Source of the DNA: JAJPGZ01 sp041167105
GTDB taxonomy: Bacteria; Verrucomicrobiota; Verrucomicrobiia; Chthoniobacterales; UBA10450
Direction of reading: 5' to 3'
DNA length: 7,300 bases
Assembly: GCA_041167105.1 (NCBI GenBank)
Contig: JBEEGX010000043.1
Location: 1-7,300, forward strand
Below are positions 1 to 5,497 of the stretch, in pieces (position 1 is the stretch's first letter; the number at the start of each line of letters is the position of its first letter). The translations under genes were made by a program, and so were the position numbers. The notes under the pieces were generated by a model that was given only the letters and a program-made list of their open reading frames with translations, was not told where the DNA came from and searched no databases.

Positions 1-3
1 GCG

Positions 4-15
4 ATTGTCGATCTT
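4..15 (+). repeat. Dispersed word 1, copy abutting the MFS start codon
   Basis: ATTGTCGATCTT ends one base before the ATG at 16. It is an exact copy of the 10-mer TGTCGATCTT that recurs through the window, and it occupies the place where a Shine-Dalgarno sequence would be expected. Confidence 0.75.
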
Positions 16-1407
16 ATGACGACGAAACCGCGGCTGAACTTCGGGCAAATCTGGAACATGAGTTTCGGATTTCTCGGGATTCAATTCGGTTGGGGATTAC
101 AGATGGCGAACATGAGTCCCATCTACAAATATCTCGGCGCGCGCGACGATCAGATTCCGCTGTTGTGGTTGGCCGCGCCGCTCACCGGTTTCATTGTGCA
201 ACCGATCATCGGCGCGATGAGCGATCGGACCTGGGGTCCGTTAGGCCGGCGCCGTCCCTATTTTTTGATGGGCGCGATTCTGAGCTCGTGCGCACTGGCA
301 TTGATGCCGAATGCGAGCGCGCTCTGGATGGCGGCCGGACTTCTTTGGATTCTCGATGCGTCGATCAACATCTCGATGGAACCGTTTCGCGCTTTCGTAG
401 CCGATAATCTCGTGGAAGAACAACGCGCCACCGGTTTCACGATGCAAAGCTTCTTCATCGGCGCGGGCGCGGTCATTGCCGGTTTGCTCCCATGGCTGCT
501 GAAACATGGCTTCGGCGTCACCAGCGAAACGAGCGCGGCGAATGCGATCCCGCCAAATGTAAAGATCGCATTCTACATCGGCGCCGTCGCGTTTTTCGGC
601 GCGGTGCTCTGGACGATTTTCACTTCGCGCGAATATCCGCCGGAAAACTTGGAGGAGTTTCAGCGCAGAAAATCCGAGCGCGGCGGCTTCGCTCATCTTG
701 TTCGCGAGATTCCGGACGCGCTGCGCAATATGCCGCGCACGATGAAATGGCTCGCGCTCGTGCAATTCTTCACCTGGCTCGGTCTCTTCTGCATGTGGCT
801 GCATTTTTCGAATGCGGTTCCGCTCGTCTTCGGGACTAACGACACGCAATCGCCTCTCTTCAAAGCGGGCGCAGAATGGGCCGGCGTTTGTTACGCCGCC
901 AAGGATTTCGTCACTTTCATCGCCGCATTCGGTTTGATGGCAATCGCAACCACAGGCGATCGACGCAAAATCCATTCGTTCTGTCTCACCCTCGGCGCAA
1001 TCGGGCTGCTCGCTGTCGGATTCATTCATGGCGAACAGCAGAAAGGTCTGTTGTTAGGCGCGCTTGCGCTCGGCGGAATCGCGTGGGCGTCGATTCTTTC
1101 CATGCCGTACGCGATGCTCGCCGGCGCCTTGCCTGCGGAACGCATGGGCGTTTACATGGGCATTTTCAATTTCTTCATCGTGCTTCCGGAAATTATCGCA
1201 GCGCTCACCTTCGGGCCCGCGGTGAAAAACCTGCTCGGCGGAAATCTCGTCTATGCCGTCATGGCCGGGGGCGTTTTCATGTTCATTGCCGCCATCATTA
1301 CGCTCTTCGTCCCGATCACGCCGCTGGCGCCGCGACGACTGCAACGCGTCACCGAAGAGGAAGGCATGCTGCCGACGGCGACGCCGACCGAGAGTTCGCT
1401 TGAGTGA
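16..1407 (+). CDS. MFS sugar (maltose/maltodextrin-type) symporter
   Basis: A 463-residue inner-membrane transporter of the major facilitator superfamily, in the SLC45/GPH-like sugar group that includes plant sucrose carriers and the Caulobacter maltose carrier MalY. It probably imports maltose or short maltodextrins with a cation; the substrate is inferred from the neighbouring amylases. The first helix carries the N-M-S-F-G-F-L-G signature (residues 14-21). The loop between helices 2 and 3 has the D-R-x-x-G-x-x-G-R-R-R-P pattern (residues 70-81), the MFS motif A variant typical of this group. A second conserved stretch, EPFRAFVADN, lies at 122-131. A charged cytoplasmic loop around 204-228 separates two six-helix halves. 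The ATG at 16 directly follows a copy of the dispersed word TGTCGATCTT, with no visible Shine-Dalgarno sequence. The stop overlaps the next gene's GTG start, so the two are probably translationally coupled. Confidence 0.9.
   Translation: MTTKPRLNFGQIWNMSFGFLGIQFGWGLQMANMSPIYKYLGARDDQIPLLWLAAPLTGFIVQPIIGAMSDRTWGPLGRRRPYFLMGAILSSCALALMPNASALWMAAGLLWILDASINISMEPFRAFVADNLVEEQRATGFTMQSFFIGAGAVIAGLLPWLLKHGFGVTSETSAANAIPPNVKIAFYIGAVAFFGAVLWTIFTSREYPPENLEEFQRRKSERGGFAHLVREIPDALRNMPRTMKWLALVQFFTWLGLFCMWLHFSNAVPLVFGTNDTQSPLFKAGAEWAGVCYAAKDFVTFIAAFGLMAIATTGDRRKIHSFCLTLGAIGLLAVGFIHGEQQKGLLLGALALGGIAWASILSMPYAMLAGALPAERMGVYMGIFNFFIVLPEIIAALTFGPAVKNLLGGNLVYAVMAGGVFMFIAAIITLFVPITPLAPRRLQRVTEEEGMLPTATPTESSLE
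239..246 (+). repeat. Dispersed word 2 (CGTTAGGC)
   Basis: An exact CGTTAGGC within the transporter's motif A, read P-L-G (residues 75-77). This is the only exact copy not preceded by T. Confidence 0.5.
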
Positions 1408-3368
1408 AAGCAGGTCGAGCCCGCCGCAGATCTTGGTGTTGTGGCGCGGCGGCGCTGCTCTGTCTGGCAACTTTTCATATTGTTAGCGCTAACCCACCGA
1501 CCGTGAACGCTTCGAAGCGCAGAGTTTGCATATATCAACTGTTCGTCCGGCTCTTCGGCAACACCAACGAAACGCGCGAACCAAACGGCACGCTGGCCAA
1601 GAATGGCGTCGGTAAATTCGCCGACATCAACGATGCGGCGCTGGACTCGTTAGGCAAAATGGGATTCACCCATATTTGGCTTACCGGCGTATTGCAACAG
1701 GCGACCGGTGCCGATTACTCGAGCATCGGCGCGCCGGCGGACGATCCGGATTTACTCAAAGGAATCGCCGGCAGTCCGTATGCGATCAAAGATTACTTCG
1801 ACGTCTGCCCGGATTACGCGGTGAAGCCGGAGAAGCGGCTCGATGAATTCAAGGCATTACTCGATCGCGTTCACAAGCGCGGCATGAAAGCGATCATTGA
1901 TCTCGTGCCGAACCATGTGGCGCGCAGTTACAAGTCGGACATCAAGCCGGAGCTGAATTTCGGAGCCGGCGACGACGCGTCGGCCTTCTTCGCGCCGAAC
2001 AACAACTTCTACTATTTGCAGCCCGGCCCCGATGGTCCGCCGCTGCATTTACCGACAATGAAAGACGGCCAGCCGCAAAGTCCGACCTGCCAAATCGCGG
2101 GAATAAAATGCGACGGTTTTTTTGATGGCGAAAAAGATCACGGCAAAGTGACTGGCAATAATGTTGCGAGCTGGACGCCGTCGATCGGTGATTGGTACGA
2201 AACGGTGAAGCTGAATTACGGCTTCAATTTCGTCGATCGACATACGCGCGAATTCCCGAACGCGACTGCGGCGGATAAACCCGTGCCGGACACGTGGAAG
2301 AAAATGGCAGCGATCATCGATTATTGGGAATCGTTAGGCGTCGGTGGGTTTCGTTGCGACATGTCGCACATGGTGCCGCCGGAATTTTGGAAATGGGTCA
2401 TCACCGAAGCGCGAAAGAAGAATGTCGATCTTGTCTTCATCGGTGAGGCTTACGATAACGATCCCGCAAAAGTCCCGAGTGCCGAGTCAGCCGCTTCCGG
2501 AAAAGAGACGAATGTCATGGTCGATCTGCTCAACGCCGGCTTCAACGCCGTCTACGACGACCCGACATATCGCGCGATCAAAAAAATCTACGAAGGACCC
2601 GGTTGGGCGAACGACATCGACTTCACACGCGACCCACTCGTGTTCGAGCGCTCACTTCGTTACGCCGAGAACCACGATGAGGTGCGCATCGCGGCGAAGT
2701 CGCAATGGGGCGGTCACGGAATGAAACTCGGCGCGCCGGTGTCGGCGATTCTGTTCGGGCTCTCACGCGGGCCGGTCATGCTTTACAACGGCCAGGAAAT
2801 CGGCGAGCCCGGCGCCGGCAGCGAAGGATTCGGCAGCGATGACGCGCGCACGTCAATCTTCGATTACTGGTCGATGCCCGAAGTCGTGAAATGGGTGAAT
2901 GGGCACAAATATGACGGCGCAAAATTATCCGACGAACAGAAACAGCTGCGGACATTTTATTCGCGCCTGCTTAATCTCCTGAACGAGCCGGCGCTGCGCG
3001 ATGGAGATTTCGTCGCGGTCAACCCGCTGAATCACGACAACACCAAATACGGCCGTTTGCCTAACGAGACCGCGAGCGGACACTGGCTCTATAGTTTCGC
3101 GCGCGTCGATCGCGCAACCGGTCAGCGATTTGTTTGCGCGGCAAATTTGAGTCCGACGACGTCGCTGACGGATATCTCCATTCGTGTCCCAGATTCTGTC
3201 TTGCCCGCGCAAGATCGACAATCGCATGTGCGCATCCTGGATCGCCTGAACGAAACGCCGCTGGCCGATGTAAGATCGACAATCGGATTTGTGCGTGACG
3301 CTGGTGTCCCAATCGCGGAGATGCCGCCGCTAAGCGCGTGCTATCTCGAAGTGAAGTCGGATCAGTAG
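1404..3368 (+). CDS. Secreted GH13 alpha-amylase family enzyme
   Basis: A 654-residue glycoside hydrolase family 13 protein, predicted to cleave alpha-1,4-glucans outside the cytoplasm. All four classic GH13 regions are present: region I DLVPNH at 166-171; region II GFRCD with the nucleophile D319; region III IGEAY with the acid/base E348; region IV ENHDE with H424 and D425. The catalytic triad is therefore intact. The opening (IYQLFVRLFGN at 43-53, GVGKFADIND at 68-77, FTHIWLTGV at 88-96) resembles a GH13 group I associate with Bacteroidota. A beta-sandwich C-domain probably fills roughly 560-650. Residues 1-29 look like a signal peptide: Arg-rich n-region, Ala/Leu/Cys core and a V-S-A cleavage site. 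The GTG at 1404 forms a GTGA overlap with the transporter stop. A second GTG at 1503 (codon 34) would remove the signal peptide and place the palindrome at 1482-1493 upstream; I judge this less likely. The last seven bases overlap the convergent permease gene. Confidence 0.9.
   Translation: MKAGRARRRSWCCGAAALLCLATFHIVSANPPTVNASKRRVCIYQLFVRLFGNTNETREPNGTLAKNGVGKFADINDAALDSLGKMGFTHIWLTGVLQQATGADYSSIGAPADDPDLLKGIAGSPYAIKDYFDVCPDYAVKPEKRLDEFKALLDRVHKRGMKAIIDLVPNHVARSYKSDIKPELNFGAGDDASAFFAPNNNFYYLQPGPDGPPLHLPTMKDGQPQSPTCQIAGIKCDGFFDGEKDHGKVTGNNVASWTPSIGDWYETVKLNYGFNFVDRHTREFPNATAADKPVPDTWKKMAAIIDYWESLGVGGFRCDMSHMVPPEFWKWVITEARKKNVDLVFIGEAYDNDPAKVPSAESAASGKETNVMVDLLNAGFNAVYDDPTYRAIKKIYEGPGWANDIDFTRDPLVFERSLRYAENHDEVRIAAKSQWGGHGMKLGAPVSAILFGLSRGPVMLYNGQEIGEPGAGSEGFGSDDARTSIFDYWSMPEVVKWVNGHKYDGAKLSDEQKQLRTFYSRLLNLLNEPALRDGDFVAVNPLNHDNTKYGRLPNETASGHWLYSFARVDRATGQRFVCAANLSPTTSLTDISIRVPDSVLPAQDRQSHVRILDRLNETPLADVRSTIGFVRDAGVPIAEMPPLSACYLEVKSDQ
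1481..1494. promoter_or_regulatory. Candidate LacI-family operator
   Basis: A perfect 12-bp palindrome, GTTAGCGCTAAC, occupies 1482-1493. With its flanks (TGTTAGCGCTAACC) it differs at one end base from the common LacI-family operator form TGTTAGCGCTAACA, which has the central CG step typical of that family. Many maltose and other sugar loci are controlled by LacI-type repressors. It lies inside the amylase coding sequence at codons 27-30 (V-S-A-N, the presumed signal peptidase site), so it could be a coding coincidence. It could instead be an internal operator, or a true upstream operator if the gene starts at the GTG at 1503. I see no convincing -35/-10 pair next to it, and no regulator gene is in the window. 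Confidence 0.4.
1647..1655 (+). repeat. Dispersed word 2 (TCGTTAGGC)
   Basis: An exact 9-mer in the first GH13 gene, read S-L-G (residues 82-84) with a TTA leucine codon. Confidence 0.6.
2331..2339 (+). repeat. Dispersed word 2 (TCGTTAGGC)
   Basis: An exact 9-mer in the first GH13 gene, read S-L-G (residues 310-312), just ahead of catalytic region II. Confidence 0.6.
2423..2432 (+). repeat. Dispersed word 1, copy inside GH13 gene
   Basis: An exact TGTCGATCTT, preceded by A. It encodes part of N-V-D-L-V just before the catalytic region III strand of the first amylase. Because it lies in a conserved barrel strand, this copy may be partly constrained by protein sequence. Confidence 0.55.
3059..3067 (-). 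repeat. Dispersed word 2 (TCGTTAGGC)
   Basis: A reverse-orientation exact 9-mer, read L-P-N-E (residues 552-555) in the first GH13 gene, a different frame and strand from the S-L-G copies. Confidence 0.6.
3211..3224 (-). repeat. Dispersed word 1, C-domain copy A
   Basis: AAGATCGACAATCG, a reverse-orientation copy in the C-terminal domain of the first amylase. It is read as Q-D-R-Q-S. The same 14 bases recur 61 bp downstream in another reading frame. Confidence 0.75.
3272..3285 (-). repeat. Dispersed word 1, C-domain copy B
   Basis: AAGATCGACAATCG, identical over 14 bases to 3211-3224 but shifted by 61 bp (not a multiple of three), so it is read as R-S-T-I. This shows the similarity is at DNA level and not a protein repeat. 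Confidence 0.75.
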
Positions 3369-4261
3369 ATCGATTCGGTCGCGCGCGTTCGTTTCAGGAA
3401 GACCTGCGAAAACGTAAACAGGATCGCGAAGATCACGACGCTCAGCGCGGCGGCCCAGCCGAACCGATACATGCTAAATGCAGCTTTGTAGACATACGAA
3501 ACGAGGATGTGCGTTGAATCCGCCGGCTCGCCCATGTTCGAAACGAGCCAAACGACGTTGATGTTATTGAACGTCCAAATGACTCCGAGTGTGATCGCCG
3601 GAATCATGATTGGTCGCAATAACGGAGCGGTGATGTTCCAAAACTGAAACCATTTCGACGCGCCATCGACATCGGCCGCTTCGTAGAGTTCTTCGGGAAT
3701 CGATTGCAATCCGCCGAGCGCAATCACCATCATGAATGGAAATCCCATCCAGATGTTGGTGATGATGACGGCGAGGAACGCTTCGAGCGGCGAGGTGAGC
3801 CATTGCACCGGCGGCGCGTGCAGAAATCTCGTGATCAACAAATTTACCGCGCCGTATTCGTAATTGAACATGCCGCGCCAGGTGAGCGCGCAAATATATT
3901 GCGGCATCGCCCACGGCAGAATGAGCAGGACGCGCCAGACCGCTTTTCCGCGAATGAACTTCTGATGCAGCACGACCGCAAGAAAAACGCCGAGCACGAC
4001 GTGGAAGACGATGTTAGTCGCGGTCCAAATGACGGTCTTGAGCAGGATCGACCAGAAGAGTTGCTGGTGAAAGACGCTGACGAATTGGGCGAAGCCGATC
4101 AACTTCCAATCGCGGATGTGGTAGATGTTCGCGTTCGAAAACGCCAAAACGAAATTGAAGATCAGCGGGAACGCGACGACACCGACAATGACGATGAGCG
4201 CGGGCCCGAGAAGACTCGCGAGAAAAATGCGGATTCGGTTTTGCTCGGACAAGATCGACAT
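3362..4261 (-). CDS. malF: ABC sugar transporter permease, MalF-like
   Basis: A six-helix inner-membrane permease of the carbohydrate uptake type 1 (MalFG/UgpAE) ABC family, about 299 residues from the ATG at 4261. It would form half of the channel that receives sugar from the binding protein encoded just upstream. The cytoplasmic coupling loop carries the hallmark EAA motif: counted from the TTG at 4276, E-A-A at 199-201, G205, I215 and P218. The following FNNINVVWLVSNMGEP stretch matches the usual MalF-type FN-W-L-T-GGP pattern. It lacks the large periplasmic P2 loop of Enterobacteria MalF and so is the short type. An in-frame TTG at 4276, directly after the malE stop, would give an N-terminus reading MSILHMSIL, in which both MSIL units come from copies of the dispersed word; I prefer the ATG. 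No partner malG or ATPase malK follows, because the gene runs into the convergent amylase. Confidence 0.9.
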   Translation of the reverse strand: MSILSEQNRIRIFLASLLGPALIVIVGVVAFPLIFNFVLAFSNANIYHIRDWKLIGFAQFVSVFHQQLFWSILLKTVIWTATNIVFHVVLGVFLAVVLHQKFIRGKAVWRVLLILPWAMPQYICALTWRGMFNYEYGAVNLLITRFLHAPPVQWLTSPLEAFLAVIITNIWMGFPFMMVIALGGLQSIPEELYEAADVDGASKWFQFWNITAPLLRPIMIPAITLGVIWTFNNINVVWLVSNMGEPADSTHILVSYVYKAAFSMYRFGWAAALSVVIFAILFTFSQVFLKRTRATESIY

Positions 4262-4275
4262 GTGTAAGATCGACA
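4251..4275 (-). repeat. Dispersed word 1, tandem pair at malE-malF junction
   Basis: Two exact AAGATCGACA copies at 4251-4260 and 4266-4275 form a 15-bp-period tandem. On the minus strand the first overlaps the ATG at 4261 (ATGTCGATCTT, read M-S-I-L). The second fills the spacer right after the malE stop and contains the alternative TTG start. Confidence 0.8.
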
Positions 4276-4276
4276 A

Positions 4277-5488
4277 CTACAAATTCGAATCGGCGATGTT
4301 CTTTTCGGCTTCGCGTTGCATGCGCTTGGCTGCTTCGCGCGCAGTGATGGCGCCGTTCATGACCAGTTGATACGGTCCGCGCATTCCCTCCCAGATCGCG
4401 CGCATTTGCGGCATGATCGGCATCAAACGTCCATGCTCGATCTGCCGCATCGATGCGGCAAGAGTGGGATTCGCGCGCACGGCCGGCGACTCGAGTACTT
4501 GTCGATCTACCGGCGTGGTCGCGAGCTTCGCAGCCATTTCTTCCTGCACTTGTGTGCTCGTTAGGTAATCGATCAGTTCGCGCACGAGCGGAATTCTCGA
4601 CGCGCTCACATTCGCGTTAACCGAATAACCTTTGGCCGAAACCATCGGCTCACACCACAAACCGGTCTCGGTGTTGAATGGCAGCGGCGCGACCATGTTG
4701 CCATTCGGCACGTGATAGCCGGCCCACGACCACGGGCCGTTGATGATCATGGCGGTGCGCTGTTCTTTGAAAAGCATGTCCGCGATTTCATAGTCGCCTT
4801 CTTTCGGAATGATTTTGTATTTGTCGCGAAGATCGAGAACGAACTGAATCGCGGCGACGGTGTGTTCGTTGTCGAGAGTCGGCCGGCCGTTCTCGTCCAT
4901 GACCCAGCCGCCGAAAGCGGTGAGAAACGGAATGAAGAAGAACGGCTCGCGATAATTCCAAGTCAGTCCGTATTGATTGCCTTTCGTTAGGCTGCGGCCG
5001 ATGCCGATGAGCTCATCAAGGGTGGCCGGCGGCTTCGGGACGAGGCGTGTGTTGTAAACGAGGGTGAGATGATTGCCGAGCTGATCGGCGATGAGCCAGC
5101 GATTGTTTTTCCAACTAACTGAGCCTTGTGCGATGAAGCGCGCGAAGAATTCGTCTGGGAAAATTTTCTCGAGGGGTAAAATTGTTTGCGTGGTGACGAA
5201 GACGCCGACGTTATCGGCTGGACCGTAGATGATGTCTGGGCCTTGCCCGGCGACGGCGGCGATGACGAAGAGATTGCGCAGCTCTTCGTTTTCTTTGTAG
5301 AGCGTTTCGACGACGACATTCGGATGCGTGGAGTTGAAGCGTGCGACCTGTTCGTTGAACAGATCGCGCTCGCCGGAAATTTTTTGGTGCCAGATGAGAA
5401 TGTGCGGACGCGGATCGGCGACGCGCTCACATCCGCCGAAGAGCAAGATCGACAAACCCGCGACGAGTAATTGTCGATCTAACTTCAT
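4277..5488 (-). CDS. malE: Maltose/maltodextrin-binding lipoprotein, MalE-like
   Basis: A 403-residue solute-binding protein of the CUT1 ABC importer family that would capture maltodextrins and deliver them to the downstream permease. Similarity to Escherichia coli MalE is visible in ordered blocks: EPFFF (181-185, compare EPYF), the DY-IA--F pattern (232-240), AMIINGPWSW (246-255, compare AMTINGPWAW) and MPIMPQMRAIW (356-366, compare MPNIPQMSAFW). The stacking tryptophans equivalent to MalE W230 and W340 are therefore kept (W253, W366). MalE Y155 is replaced by F183, and the W62/R66 region appears changed (residues 88-93), so affinity or chain-length preference may differ. Residues 1-19 form a hydrophobic signal ending FGGC, which suggests lipidation at Cys20. 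The gene starts 7 bp after the upstream GH13 stop, and that gap is part of a copy of the dispersed word. The signal-peptide codons contain two more copies. Confidence 0.93.
   Translation of the reverse strand: MKLDRQLLVAGLSILLFGGCERVADPRPHILIWHQKISGERDLFNEQVARFNSTHPNVVVETLYKENEELRNLFVIAAVAGQGPDIIYGPADNVGVFVTTQTILPLEKIFPDEFFARFIAQGSVSWKNNRWLIADQLGNHLTLVYNTRLVPKPPATLDELIGIGRSLTKGNQYGLTWNYREPFFFIPFLTAFGGWVMDENGRPTLDNEHTVAAIQFVLDLRDKYKIIPKEGDYEIADMLFKEQRTAMIINGPWSWAGYHVPNGNMVAPLPFNTETGLWCEPMVSAKGYSVNANVSASRIPLVRELIDYLTSTQVQEEMAAKLATTPVDRQVLESPAVRANPTLAASMRQIEHGRLMPIMPQMRAIWEGMRGPYQLVMNGAITAREAAKRMQREAEKNIADSNL
4499..4509 (+). repeat. Dispersed word 1, variant copy inside malE
   Basis: TTGTCGATCTA keeps nine core bases (TGTCGATCT) and has A in place of the final T. 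On the malE strand it is read V-D-R-Q-V at residues 327-331. Confidence 0.6.
4984..4992 (+). repeat. Dispersed word 2 (TCGTTAGGC)
   Basis: An exact 9-mer antisense to malE, read S-L-T-K (residues 166-169). A 7-base partial copy, CGTTAGG, also lies antisense to malE at 4559-4565. Confidence 0.6.
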
Positions 5489-5497
5489 GTCGATCTT
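5445..5497. repeat. Dispersed word 1 cluster at the malE start, with inverted pair
   Basis: Three copies lie in 53 bp: AAGATCGACA at 5445-5454, TGTCGATCT at 5472-5480 and TGTCGATCTT at 5488-5497. The first two are inverted and give a perfect 10-bp stem (5446-5455 with 5471-5480) around a 15-base loop. The third covers the malE ATG, the whole 7-bp spacer and two bases of the upstream GH13 stop codon. In malE they are read as L-D-R-Q and L-S-I-L within the signal peptide. There is no T-tract, so a terminator is unlikely; a hairpin in the malE leader could affect translation. Confidence 0.75.

Noticed and set aside
241..1029. Long open frame (262 codons) on the minus strand
   Set aside because: It is antisense to the well-supported MFS gene. 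The translation is charged, low-order and resembles no family; it results from GC-rich codon positions.
1503..3368. Alternative amylase start at the GTG at 1503
   Set aside because: It would discard a plausible signal peptide and the GTGA coupling, and has no ribosome site. It is kept only as a minor alternative.
3704..4267. 187-codon open frame on the plus strand opposite malF
   Set aside because: Its translation is extremely rich in Asp, Glu and Arg with no recognisable domain, as expected for the complement of a hydrophobic permease gene.
5446..5480. Inverted repeat as a rho-independent terminator
   Set aside because: The 10-bp stem is only moderately GC, is not followed by a T-tract on either strand, and lies inside the malE coding start.
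4251..5497. CRISPR-like array from the recurring 10-mer
   Set aside because: Spacing is irregular, orientation varies, and the repeats are too short and lie within coding sequence.
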